Part shown: positions 22,849 through 33,544 of the stretch, piece after piece
How positions within the stretch are numbered: position 1 is the first letter of the stretch
How the letters are laid out: every line of letters begins with the position of its first letter
Source: Ophiothrix spiculata
Lineage: Eukaryota > Echinodermata > Ophiuroidea > Amphilepidida > Ophiotrichidae
Direction: 5' to 3' (one strand)
Length of the DNA: 37,232 nucleotides
NCBI GenBank assembly: GCA_000969725.1
Contig: JXSR01S074900.1
Translations under genes and position numbers: made by a program
The notes under the pieces: model-generated
Told to the model about the DNA's origin: nothing
The model's database searches: none
What the model saw: the letters and a program-made list of their open reading frames with translations, nothing else

Positions 22849-23009
22849 TCAAACAACAAGACGACTATGCATGAAAAAATACAAACACATGTGAATTCAT
22901 CAGAATTTTAGTATTTTGGACACTAAAAAACAGTATCATGAAAATACTGATCAATGTATAAATGAACAAAATGAACAGGGAACTGTTTTCAAAGTTGTGC
23001 TATACATAC

Positions 23010-23103
23010 ATGGAGTAATAAGGGTATCATGATAGTAGGCATCCGCCACGCCACTCTTCACTGGATGAGTCGCATTATTGATGCTATTCACCGACACTGG
23101 AAT
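23010..23103 (-). CDS. PLXDC: PLXDC-family gene, internal exon c (IPV...HPVKSG motif)
   Basis: Minus-strand exon, acceptor ATCATCCAG and donor T|GTATGTATAG. It is 94 nt: 31 codons starting in phase 0, matching the end of exon b, and one base left over. It encodes IPVSVNSINNATHPVKSG followed by VADAYYHDTLITP. The vertebrate proteins have YK-E-IPV, then a serine/asparagine spacer, then HPVK-x-G-(L/V)-(S/A)-DA(F/Y) at the same place, so family and order are clear. N-A-T is a possible glycosylation sequon. The acceptor has a poor pyrimidine tract and the intron upstream is short (623 bases, more than half of it a SINE), consistent with splicing by intron definition, although that is inference. 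Confidence 0.92.
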
Positions 23104-23266
23104 CTGGATGATATTAAAAACGGAAAACATGTCAATGGTATACGTCATAATCACATGGTTGAAGTTCAACTTATCCACTTATTGATTGATCGTATTGTAG
23201 AAAGTAGAAAAAAATCATCATGTTTAGGCTTTCGCCCAAAAAAACCGAAATTGGTACTTGGTACCA

Positions 23267-23652
23267 AGTAAGCTTATTTTCAACTGGGGTCTAAGATGTT
23301 TTTATATTCAGTTTTTGAATGCAGGTAGAACTAGTATCATTCCTCTGATCTCGCCTCCCTCTGATTTCCCCTCCCAGTGACCTACAGGCACCCTAGCAGC
23401 GAGCGCCAAGCGTTAGCCGCGAGGGCGAAAGTCTAGGACCATACACGACACGATATACTATTGAACTGATCAATTGAACAGCCCTGAAAAAGAGCTAAAA
23501 TTCAGGAGAAAGACCAGGGTACCTGGACAAAAGTCTGTGGAAGCGAGCATGCACTGAAAATCAAATGCACATAAATCGCTGGGCCGGGGAATCGAACCCG
23601 GGACGTCAATGGTGCAAATTGACTAAACTACTGCTGCGCTAACCTGCTTCTC
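23267..23652 (-). mobile_element. tRNA-derived SINE, copy A (within intron b-c)
   Basis: On the minus strand the head has an A-box-like TAGCGCAGCAGT and a perfect B box GGTTCGATTCC. It cannot form a tRNA acceptor stem, so it is a SINE and not a tRNA gene. The body shares GCTTCC, CCTGCAT and the end GACCCC...AAATAAGCTT with the copy at 25270-25484. A GC-rich segment near 23390-23445 is private to this copy. It occupies more than half of the 623-base intron. Confidence 0.8.
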
Positions 23653-23726
23653 TACAACCAGAAATGATAATCAGTGGATAACCACTTTATATTCCCATTC
23701 AAACACTGACCCAAGTTTATTATTAC

Positions 23727-23791
23727 CTGTTTGTATGCAAATACTATGCTGCCATTTTTGTACAGAGTTGTTTGAAAGCTGAATGGTCCAG
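23727..23791 (-). CDS. PLXDC: PLXDC-family gene, internal exon b (nidogen-like region, FQ-T-L motif)
   Basis: Minus-strand exon with a strong acceptor (GTTTTTTCAG) and donor CAG|GTAATAATA. It is 65 nt: CT completes a codon begun by the G left over from exon a (GCT, Ala), then 21 codons, ending in phase 0. The peptide is GPFSFQTTLYKNGSIVFAYKQ, split here as GPFSFQTTLYKNG and SIVFAYKQ. The pattern F-x-FQ-x-T-L-x-x-x-G-x-I-(V/I)-F-x-YK is the most recognisable part of the PLXDC nidogen-like region. N-G-S is a possible N-glycosylation site. The intron before it is 7969 bases and the one after only 623. Reading the frame past the donor meets a stop, as expected for intron. Confidence 0.92.
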
Positions 23792-24060
23792 CTGAAAAAA
23801 CAAAAACATAAGCTAGATGAATTATGGATGAATTGTAGATCATATAACTTACAATTTAGGTCTCTATGCACAAAAGAGGGGGCACAAGGTTCAGAAAAAA
23901 TAGATCTGGTTTAGGAGGATATTGTACAGCTGCAGAAACATTTTTCTGTAACAACATTAAGAAAATTAAGAGTCTCCCTGTAAGCCCATTCTTAACTTGG
24001 AAACACTTTCATCATGTTTATGATCATGTTTAATACAAGAGGATGTAAACAGGCCTGTCA

Positions 24061-24586
24061 ATATACGCTGCGGAAGTAGTTACTTCATCATTTATGCAAA
24101 CCATCAAACACATGCGATCTGGTTCCAAACAAACGAGGTGGCTATTACTACACGTTAAGTCTATGGGGAATAATTTCTAGTTTTTAGTTTTGAACTTTAT
24201 TTTAGTACTTTTGAATCCAAATGAAGCAAAAATAAGCATAAATCATGGTAATGTGTTATAGAAAAGAGTCTTATTATAAACCAGAAGGTCATCCCTGTTA
24301 CCATTTTGTGAACAAAAGTCGAATGTAAAGATGGTCTGATTTTTATATACACGTGTATTGTGTTAATACGTAAAATGTTAGATCAATTGCACTATTTTTT
24401 CAGTTTGTGAACAAAAATCGAATGTAAAGATGGTCTGATTTTTATATGTACGTATGTGTATTGTGTTAATATGTGTGATCAGTGAAACCACTAGCTACGG
24501 ACATGATTATTTGTTTGGAACCAGATCGCACGTGTTGGGCTAATTTAATATCATCAATATGACATCACTACTTTCGCAGTATATAC
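24061..24586. mobile_element. MITE with ~72-bp inverted ends and an internal tandem duplication
   Basis: The left arm 24062-24132 (with GCGATCTGGTTCCAAACAAA) is inverted at 24511-24585, about 75 percent identical. Inside, a ~66-base segment starting GTGAACAAAAGTCGAATGTA occurs at 24306 and again at 24404. Confidence 0.75.
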
Positions 24587-25269
24587 TGTGAAACCTGCTT
24601 GTGGAATAAGATAACTATGAAATGTCAGCTACTTCTACCCGTATGGTAAATCTACTGCCTTTGTATTCTGGAAAATAGTAAAACTATTTTGATTTAGAAT
24701 TATGGGACTGCTTGTTAACCAATCAAAGACAAATGATATATAGACCTGAATCCCGGAATGTGGGATCGTCCATTGCAACTTTGGAATGAACATCACACTG
24801 GCATGCATAGCAAAACACAGCAAAATGACAAAATGAGGACATCTAAGATTTCAGGACTTTTATTATTAGAATGAGGGATAGTCCCTCAAAATGAGACAGC
24901 CGGTAGGTCTGGATATATTGAAGACTATAATCAAAAAGGGAAAGTGCATGCCATAGTGAGAGACATAAAATGGTTCAGCAATATGAATTAGGTTTTGCCA
25001 TTTCATCACACACTGCCAGTTTAATTGCAAAAAGAGGCATAAGTATGCAATAACATAAAGATATTTCATTTGCTTCACTCACAGACTCTTTAAAGGAGTT
25101 GTAGCACCGTGACTCCCCGCACAATAATATGACAGTGTTTTTAAACATTAAAAAAATAGGGCAACTAACTCAGTCTGTGAATACAAGCTGGCCAGTTAGT
25201 GCAAGTTGAAATGGCTCCAATGAAAAGAAACAATTCTTTAGGCTAATTGCCAAGGATAACCCAAGAGAG

Positions 25270-25484
25270 CCTCCAGTGAAGCTTATTTCTATTGGGGTCC
25301 AAGATCTTTCTTTAATTAAATCAGTTTTGGATGCAGGAGGAAGACCGAATTACCCAGAGAAGAACCTGCGGAAGCTAGCATGGACTGAAAACTACATGAA
25401 CATGTAGTGCCGGGACCGGGAATCTAACCCGGGACTCAGTGGTGCAAAGCGAGGAAAGTACCGCTGAGCTAACCCGCTTCCCCG
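25270..25484 (-). mobile_element. tRNA-derived SINE, copy B
   Basis: On the minus strand the head has TTAGCTCAGCGGT (A box) and GGTTAGATTCC (B box with one change), then TTCAGTCCATGCTAGCTTCC and a tail ending GACCCCAATAGAAATAAGCT. It is the same family as 23267-23652. A MITE starts within 3 bases of its head. Confidence 0.8.
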
Positions 25485-25486
25485 AA

Positions 25487-25753
25487 GGGACAGCCACTAA
25501 ATGACCTTTTCAATGAGAGTGAAAGGTCATTTATAGTCATCTGAAAAAACCCTTTTCATTCTGAGCAGGACCAAATCGAACCGCACGTGAACAACAAACT
25601 AATCAAATCGATCATCAAGTCACACAGCAACAGAACAGACAAATCACGCGAGCTCACATGAGTATTGCGCGAGTTACGTTTGTACTTAAACCTCGGCGCA
25701 CCAGATGCGTTAAAATGGAAAGGTTTTCTTCACACGACTTTAGTGGCTGTCTC
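25487..25753. mobile_element. MITE with GGGACAGCCACTAAA ends
   Basis: GGGACAGCCACTAAA at the left and TTTAGTGGCTGTCTC at the right are inverted with one mismatch. The interior includes CACGCGAGCTC and is GC-richer than its surroundings. Confidence 0.75.
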
Positions 25754-26041
25754 TTTGTAGCGTGAAGCTGCAACAGACAACCTCACATTTGCAATTTTAA
25801 ACTTTTGCAATGCAGCACAACATATTTGCATAATTGTTACCAAAGAAGTTAAATTCAATCAAACAATTCACAAGGTCTTGTTGTGACGACAAAGTGAATG
25901 ATTACCGGAAATATGGTTACAAGTACCCCAAAACAACCGTCTTCATTGAAGCAACTTTTTATGTGCATCTTCTATAACACATAATAATGTTAATCTATTA
26001 ATTGAGACAAATAAATTGTTGGCAGAAACTTATAACTGCGA

Positions 26042-26468
26042 CATGCGACACCACATTTGATGAAAATTGTGATCATATTCCCGAAAATCTGACGAATTAT
26101 TCATTTCTCACGGGTAAATAAATGCAAAACGACCTACAAATCCAGGATTCAAAGACTCATTGATGTCTTCTGGTGTAAACAAAACCATTCAATATTGTCA
26201 GTTGCTTGGGTATTTTGCATGTACTGCTTAACTGATCCACTACATAGATAGGTCAATAATACTATTCTACCTCCACCGAAATATTTTAACCCTTTGAACC
26301 TGACGAGCTGGTATACCGGCACATGTACCGTATATCCGATGGTCCTTTGGAGTCTTTGAATCCTGGATTGGTAGGTCGTTTTGCATTTATTTACCCATGA
26401 GAAATGAAAAATTCGTCAGATTTTCGGGAATTTGATCACAATTTTTATCAAATGTGGTGTCGCACATG
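26042..26468. repeat. Foldback: 117-bp arms, ~95% identical, 192-bp spacer
   Basis: Left arm 26042-26158 (CATGCGACACCACATTTGAT to the CCAGGATTCAAAGACT end) is reverse-complemented at 26351-26468 with about five substitutions and a 2-base indel. The right arm lies inside the TTAA-flanked element 26290-26674; the left arm lies outside it. Confidence 0.9.
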
Positions 26469-26674
26469 AACTACAACGTAAATGTTGGATACGTTGTCCC
26501 GTATAAATAACATTCCTGTTTGAATGATGGTTATTTGAACATTTTGGACAATTGTAAAATAAAGCAAGAGACATCAAATTCAAAGTAAGTTCAATCATTA
26601 TTTATCGGTTTAAGAGTTTGGTTTGGTCTGGGTCAGCGGTACAGATACATGTGGAATGGCCAGGGTTCAAAAGG
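26290..26674. mobile_element. piggyBac-like MITE (TTAA target, CCCTTTGAACC ends)
   Basis: TTAA flanks both ends (26286-26289, 26675-26678). CCCTTTGAACC and GGTTCAAAAGG are inverted with one mismatch. Non-coding. Confidence 0.75.
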
Positions 26675-29071
26675 TTAAGAATGCTAACATACTATTTCTG
26701 TTATCAAATTTTAATAACCATGCAGATAAAATGTGAATTTTTCATAAGCGATGTGATAGAAGTGATAAAAATGCTCTGGATTATGCTACTATGTTTGATG
26801 ATATGTTTATATAATGTTTAAGAAAGGCATAGATCACCATTATAATAGTAATGTGAGAAAAGATGGGGCGGGTCTTCAACATTTTTTGTAAGGGTATGTG
26901 CTTGCCGGACTTTGTAAAACTGACCATCTCTACACCTTTTTTTGGCTCAAAAACCCACCCATCAATATACCAATTTTGATCTGAGACGAAAACCACACGA
27001 TCGCTATACCAAATCTGTGAAAACCCACCCCAAAAGGCAGGCATCTATATACGTATACCTTAGTTTGTTAATACAAGTACCCCCCCCCATCCCTGGGGAA
27101 ACACCTTTTCCAAATCAAAAACTAATGGTAACAGCTTAAGCAGTAATTGTGTTATTATCATCAAGATATCTGTAAAAGATATCTGTAAATAATTAAAGTG
27201 TTGCAATAATTGGGCTTTACAAACCAAATGTTCCACAGCATTCCATAACTGACAAATGAAATATCGGTGGTGCTTATGCACAATGCATGCAGGAATTCAT
27301 CTGGTTATCTGAATATTGTTGGTCGTGCGGTAACTTTCTTTTCACATAGTGATTAAATTAAGATCCAAAATTGTCTTCTTTCTAAACTTCAAAATCTGTG
27401 TTTTACCACTGTGCACTTGTGGGACACTTTCCATTTTGTTATTTTTCCTTCAAAAGCTGATATTTTTTTTGCAATAATAACAGGAGTAGATCCTCAGTAG
27501 GCTTACTTGAGATCACAAACATATCTTCTTATCTAATAAAAGTCAAAAGTTTCTAAGAAAAGTTTTCAAACTACAATACAACGATCATTCAACTCAATCT
27601 CATGTTGTTGTTTCTTTGTTAATTTTGGTGGATTTTTTTGTTGTTGCTCCCATTGCGTTTTCGGCATTGTATCTCAGATTCTGCGATTTTAGCAGAAAAT
27701 CTGCAACGCGGAAGACTCCGGACCTTAAACTAAATGATTAAAGGATAGAAAAATGTACAGTATGTCATTTTTATGGACTTAGCCAGAATAAACTACAAAT
27801 GTTACGGCAGCCAGAGTCGTAAGCATATCTTGGCTTTATGATCTATGGCTTTAGCGACATGGGGCAACTTTTTGTATAGTATTTTTATTTATTAAGTTTG
27901 CCTGCATACTGCATCGTTTCACTCTAGTGTAGCACACGTCACGCAATCGTCTGCGTTTCACAAGCACTGGAATTTGACCAATCACATGCTGTACATACGT
28001 GCGTGAACGAGTTAATTTTCACGCAAACCAGGGTAGCAACAAGTCGTGCTCCAAAAAACCAACAAACGGAAACACGCACAACCAATCAGAGTAAATGACA
28101 AGGAAGGAAGGATATTAAATCCAAACATAAACCATAGTATACTTTCAGTGAGAGAAGACTTTAACAATCCCCTTACAACCATAACTGCTTAATGTTCATC
28201 TTTGACAAAATGTAGAAATTGAGATATCAATTTTCTTTCTGTAAACAAATGTCCGAGAGAAAACTGTTGGTGTGCACTGGTACACCCCTTTTGCATATAC
28301 ATATAAATTAACATGTTTAAGTTATGAGCTAAAAAAGGCCACATTTTTGACAAACAAATAGACAGTTTTGGCTCTACGGGGACAAAATTATATCAAATAT
28401 GGTATAATGAGTATAAATGTCTAAAGTTGGATTGCCATATGGTAAAAGCTGTAAGTTAAGGATAAAAAGCTTAAGGAATTATTAAAGATGAATTAGCACT
28501 CCCACCATCTTGTTATCCCGCATGTGTCAAAGTTCATCATGTGAGTGTAAGGAAGTCGTAGCTGCAATGGCTGCCATATGTTATATACTTCACATTATCA
28601 CTAGAATGCAAAAATCCTTTAAAATGTCTCTCGTGTAAGTCAGTGCAGTGGTTCTTGAAATGGTTTTTCAGGTGACACGAGAACCATTGGTTCTTTAGGT
28701 TACAGTCACTTAAAGAACCATTTCAAAAGCCTGAGACTGAACATTGTACAGTGTGCAATGCAAATTTATGACAAATGGCAGCTTTTGCAGATATGACTTT
28801 CTTGTACTCACAGGATGAGTTATTGTACCTCTGGACTTTTTGAAAGCCAGCTTATTGGTTGCTAAATTGAGCCGCACAAATCTCAACTCTGTGTGCACAA
28901 TTAAACATTGTATCCATTCTATTTCATGCTTAAACCATGGGAGTGTTTTCAAGCCCCATCTATGGTGACTTACGCTGACCTAAGTATCTAGAGTTTGATT
29001 TTGAAGCGTCCCAAAGGTGATGCTCCCAAGCTCGCAAAAAGCCCGAGGTACAATCATGATAGCAGCTACGC

Positions 29072-29544
29072 CAATTGAGTACGCTAGAATAAGAACATCC
29101 CATCTCCAATAGCTGCCTTCTGTTAATCATATTTATAAAATATAAATGCATACAAATTTCTGAAAATGCTTTCACATCACTAAAATAGCATTTCAATGTC
29201 AATATCCTAATCATAGTGTCATATTTGATCTTTTTGTAGTTTACTTTTTTAGACATTGTTAGATAATTGTTACAGTACGTAATTGATATATTAAACAGTC
29301 ATAACAAGAACATCCCAACTCCATGAGCTGCTCTCTGCAACTGTATGCTAGGAAAATTATCTAACAATGTCTAACAAAGTCAACTACAAGGTCAAATGTG
29401 ACACTATGATTGGGATAAAGACATGAAAATGCTTTCTAGTGATTTGAAAGCATTTTCCGAGATTTATATGCATTTATATTTTACATAATTTAACAGAAGG
29501 CAGCACATGGAGTTGGGATGTTCTTATTCTAGCGTATTCAATTG
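29072..29544. repeat. Large foldback: ~200-bp arms, ~75-bp spacer
   Basis: The left arm starts CAATTGAGTACGCTAGAATA and runs to TTAGACATTGTTAGATAATT at about 29272; the right arm is its reverse complement, ending TATTCTAGCGTATTCAATTG at 29544. Identity is about 85 percent by eye with small indels. The spacer contains a third, shorter copy of AAGAACATCCCAACTCCATG. No transposase. Confidence 0.9.
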
Positions 29545-31149
29545 TATTACAATGGTCAAAAGGAAGAGCAAGTTCCTATTTGAACTTCCTTGGAGCAGAA
29601 TGTCTGCATGACAGGGTTGAGACAAAGGTGAAAGCTGGATGGAGGTTAATTGAGGATAAGATAAATATGTCTATCAACTGACACACTTACCAGATTCTGG
29701 AGAATCGTCTGATCAGGAAATCATACAAATGAAGCATGGAAAGGAGTATAGTTAAGTTAGATATATTTATCACCTTTGAGCAGTGGTGGGCAACCTTTTC
29801 CATCAATTTGAGCTCAGAGGTTTTTTTTGGGGAGGGGCACAATTTACATTCACATCTAAAGCGAAAAAGAACATACAGACCACCTTTATCCAACATCAAG
29901 GTCTATATGAGCCATTCTCATAAAATTTGGAGTTGATGACATCATCCAAGTCATCAAAGGTTGCACGTCAGTAACTAATCACTACCAGTCATTGAGTGAA
30001 CAAGATTGCTGACAGGAGTCGAAATATTTCTAGCAAGTGTTTTTTTCACTCATATTGGATTTGATATAGAAGTGAACTTTTGATAATGTTGATGACCAAT
30101 TCTGATGAATCTGCTACAGAACACCCGGGAGGGGGGGGGATGTTTAAAAAAATATGTGATATCCATCTTGCGGAATGGATTTTGGTCAAAAAGAGGGTCT
30201 ATGGAACTGATTTTTCCCTGAATTTTTTTCCCATAAAAATATGACTATTTGATCTGAAATTGCTCAAAATTAGCTTGAAAACATAGTTCTAGTACAATAT
30301 ACTTTTGAGTCATTTTCTTTGAAAAATGGTCTTCGGAACTGAAGTAATCTTGAAAAGAGCATCTTGGGGAGCGGAAGAGGAGGCTTGAAAAGGAGGTCTT
30401 GAGGGCGGCACATACCCGTACCTTCAGTCAGAACACTCTACTTCATATTTGGATCCCCGTCCCCTGGATGTTATTCACAGCCATTCTTCATTCAAAAATA
30501 GCATATTACACAAATTTTGTGATCAAAATATCTTGAAGAGGAAGTAGTTTAAAAGAAATTCGGAATAAATCCCTCCAGGTTCAAAATTCGTGCTTTTCTC
30601 ATCATTCATCACATTTGCCTGGCTGATTCTTGGGAATTGTCTGAACAGGAAGACGCAAATACACAAATACTGATTTCTGCTAAATATGGTCTGGCATGAA
30701 TGATGACACAGTTATCGCAATGGGCATGATAAAATCATAGACAAATTTTTCAAAATACACTTTTGTTGACCCAATTCACTATGCGAGAGCACAACAATTT
30801 TCCGCTTCAACAACCAGGCTTTGCCCCCTCAACCCAAACATAACTCTGAAACAGCCTGTGGTTCTCCAATTTGATTTGGAAAAGTGTGAGGGGGTTTGAA
30901 AAAGTAATTACAACATACTGTTTTAATGAGAATAACTGATCAATGTCTCGGGCTTAATTTCACCATTTTAAAGCGTTTAATCTGTATAGTTTCCAATAAA
31001 TATGTCTCCTTAATTGCAGCATATGTAAAATGCTTACTATAATCAAAAATAATAAATAGAGTTACTTCAACACAACTTTGACTGAGGATATGTAAGACCA
31101 GGTCTAAGACTCATTGACAAAAAATTCAAATTTCCACTTGAAATTATGT

Positions 31150-31460
31150 CGTAAAGGTCAAGGGGACGGCCTGATTTCACAGGTCGGAGTGCCCATCTCT
31201 CTTACGAAGCGTTTGGGCCAGACTCAACAATTTGTGATATTTGCAGTGAGGGGTTCGCCACACCTCCTTCTCCAAGATTCTGTTACTTTCCCAGGATTGA
31301 AGAAAGCCGGGACCAATTTGACACCTGGGTGGAGAGGAGCACATTAGGGTAAGTATCTTGCTCACGGACACTACACACGCCGCCCCCGGATTCGAACCCA
31401 CAACTCTCAATGCCCAGTGATTAACAGCCGAGGACTTATCCGCAAGGCCATCCATGTCCC
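31150..31460 (-). mobile_element. tRNA-derived SINE of a second type
   Basis: On the minus strand it starts near GGACATGGATGGCCTTGCGG and has a perfect B box GGTTCGAATCC. Next comes the AGCAAGATACTTACCCTAAT and CTCCTCTCCACCCAGGTGTC body known from many marine-animal SINEs. The 92-codon ORF at 31177-31455 simply reads through it. Confidence 0.8.
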
Positions 31461-31760
31461 TTAAATCATGTGATTAAGCTGCTACTCAAGCAAAGTCAGG
31501 TTGTACATCTCTAAAACCTCTTGAGCAAATACCTCTTGAGCAAATGCCTCATTATGAACACCCTCAATATGGTGTAAATGACATACTATTTGCTCTTGAT
31601 CTGTAGTCAAGACTAATACTTTTAAAGTTGTGTTGTGATAATGTCTATTAAAGACTTTATTAATTTTACTTGGGGTGAGGTGAGGTGATTTTTTTTCTTG
31701 GAGACAATTAAAAAATGTGATACATTTGAGAAAAATAAAGCAAAAAAAAAATAATCTTAC

Positions 31761-31814
31761 CTCTTGAGTCGTCAGCCAATACAACATTCTTCCATTCAAC
31801 TGTAAATTGCTCCT
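31761..31814 (-). CDS. PLXDC: PLXDC-family gene, internal exon a (nidogen-like region, beta-strand segment)
   Basis: First exon of the gene, in transcription order, that can be seen. On the minus strand the acceptor is TTTTTTCCAG and the donor is G|GTAAGATTAT. The exon is 54 nt: two bases complete a split codon, 17 codons follow, and one base is left over (phase 1 at both ends). It reads EQFTVEWKNVVLADDSR. In PLXDC1/2 the matching segment is the x-V-x-W-x-(N/H)-V-x-L stretch directly before the F-x-FQ-T-L motif, and the next exon supplies exactly that motif. PLXDC1/2 (TEM7, TEM7R) are single-pass cell-surface proteins reported as PEDF receptors and matrix-interacting proteins in vertebrates; function here is inferred from family membership. 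The exon is short, so its assignment rests on phase, order and motif together. A 266-bp near-perfect hairpin lies about 105 bases upstream of the acceptor. Confidence 0.8.
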
Positions 31815-31918
31815 CTGGAAAAAAATCATAAAAAATAATTAAAAATATATATAATAGTTGCAAATCCATATGTGAAATCATCCAAAGGTAAAGTGCTCAA
31901 CCATAAAGGGAGCAAGAA

Positions 31919-32184
31919 TACAATATTGGATTTCTTCGATATAACTACATAGCTTTACAAATTTGTTTCGTAAGGCCCAAGGGCCTCACTCATCAGAAGC
32001 ACATAGCAATATGAGGTAAAACAAAAATATACACAATTAACCCAGAAATAATTTGTCACATGACAAGTTCAAGAACAATTCTTGTCATGTGACAAACTAT
32101 GTGCTTCTGATGAGTGAGGCCCTTGGGCCTTACAAAACAAATTTGTAAAGCTATGTAGTTATGTCGAAGAAATCCAATATTGTA
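31919..32184. repeat. Near-perfect foldback just upstream of exon a
   Basis: Outer arms 31919-32006 and 32097-32184 are both 88 bases and differ at about two or three positions. Inner arms 32052-32067 and 32081-32096 (TTTGTCACATGACAAG) are a perfect 16-bp pair around a 13-base loop. A 45-base unpaired insertion (32007-32051) interrupts only the left side. A 20-base GTAAGGCCCAAGGGCCTCAC segment is inside the arm. Confidence 0.95.
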
Positions 32185-32643
32185 AAAATATATATATTAT
32201 AACATACATGTGCAATTTCTTTTACCGAATTGTGAAACCAATTACCTGAGACAGGTCTAAAATAAGAATGAGGACCTGAAGTTATTTCTAGCCCTGTCAC
32301 TGCGATTATTTATTCCTGTAATGTTTACAAGCAATTTTCTGGGGAATGAAGACACCGTGTACTGACATAATAAAATGGAATCCCAATTGTTAATGAATGT
32401 TTGGTCTTCAAAAGATTCAGCGTGTCTATACCTGTCACTCATCAACCATTAACCATCAACCGTGTTTTCTTCCCCACCAAATTGGTTGGTGCATCCATCA
32501 ACCGACCTGTATCTAGTGCAATAAAATGGTGAATTTTTTTGCGACCAATAATTTTCATGCACAGCTTGTTTTTGAATCATTTCGCTCGTGTTTATTTTTC
32601 GCGCACATGGATATTTTAACATACGCATTACATACACATTATT

Positions 32644-32700
32644 TTTTAATAATAATAATACATTTATTTCCATGCTAGTGAAATTGAGCACAAATTGCAT
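32644..32700 (-). mobile_element. LINE-type 3' end
   Basis: On the minus strand AGCATGGAAATAAATG is followed by a (TAT)n tail, like other LINE 3' ends in the window. No coding part seen. Confidence 0.4.
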
Positions 32701-33274
32701 AAAAATAAATGCAATGCAAAAATTTGGTCTCGGCACCAAAACAGAGGTGAAAAAAGGTGGGTGATGATTAACCGTCAACTGACTTGTTTCTACTCGCTCT
32801 TAACTCGTTTTTTTGTCACCATCAACCAGATCAGCCATCAACCAACCCTGAGTAGAAACATGCTAATTGTATCTCCAGCAGCCGGCTACTTGCGACTTGA
32901 CGTGTCATGATACTGCCAATCAAAGTACAACATATCCTTACATAATACTTGACCTAATTAGGCTATCAAGCCATGTGGTCTGCCACTGTGCCATCCGACC
33001 AAGTCAAACTGAGAATTTACATTTGGAAATTGACACCCGCTAGCAATCACCGATGAGTTGAAGCTAGACAATTGCTAATAAAATATGGACATGAACAAAG
33101 TCATGATCTACTTAGAGGTCAGAAATCTCACGAGAATTTGCCTATCATAATTCCTCCTGTCGTTTGTCTATGTTATTAATAGTTATTGGGTGAAGTGGAG
33201 GTATGTTATGGGTAAATACTCGTTCGCGAAGTGTCATATCCAGGCGAAGCGCAACGCTGAACCAAATAACGAAT

Positions 33275-33544
33275 TTATCATACCACTAAGTCGATCTTAA
33301 TCATCAAACTATTTATTTATTTGGTTTTTCAACTTTTTAAGCTTTATTTCACAAAAATTAACAAAAATGAACCACTTTTGGTGAACGTTTTACTCTACAT
33401 AGTACTGCGCATCCCTACAAATTTAAAATGCAACGTTCCGATGAGCTCAGTGCCTGATATAAGTGCGTCTGACGCGCTCAGGGTACGGATACGGAATATA
33501 TCCCGGCAGCGGCTTTTCCACATATTCTCTTAGTGGTATGATAA
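33275..33544. mobile_element. MITE with 16-bp perfect inverted ends
   Basis: TTATCATACCACTAAG (33275-33290) is exactly reverse-complemented at 33529-33544. 270 bases; the core has GC-rich patches and no ORF of interest. Confidence 0.85.

Larger units (their letters stand above)
15221..23009 (-). other. Intron c-d (7789 bases, including the 620-N gap)
   Basis: Holds MITEs at 17311-17590, 17727-18179, 20443-20646 and 20653-20932, and a GC-richer block at 15300-15600 with CGGTCAC/GTGACCG motifs that may be another MITE. The long stretch 18200-20400 is AT-rich with no feature I can support. A 14-bp triplet repeat is at 22807-22848. No exon recognised. Confidence 0.7.
23792..31760 (-). other. Intron a-b (7969 bases)
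   Basis: Contains SINE copies (25270-25484, 31150-31460), MITEs (24061-24586, 25487-25753, 26290-26674), foldbacks (26042-26468, 29072-29544) and a G-rich interruption near 30130. The stretch 27900-28090 is less AT-rich with two CCAAT motifs, but no exon follows that I can support. The remainder shows nothing recognisable. Confidence 0.7.

Noticed and set aside
23575..23652. tRNA gene (minus strand) with A and B boxes
   Set aside because: No acceptor-stem pairing, and the sequence continues into a body shared with 25270-25484, so it is a SINE head. The same applies to 25405-25484, 31370-31460 and 36915-36990.
27900..28090. Promoter-like region with two CCAAT motifs and raised GC
   Set aside because: No downstream exon, start codon context or TATA/initiator could be tied to it; motifs of this length occur by chance.
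28960..29256. 98-codon minus-strand ORF as an exon of the gene
   Set aside because: It overlaps the left arm of the foldback, matches no PLXDC region, and the exon a to exon b junction already joins in phase with nothing missing.
31177..31455. 92-codon minus-strand ORF
   Set aside because: It reads straight through a tRNA-derived SINE; the apparent peptide is the translation of its A/B-box head and conserved body.
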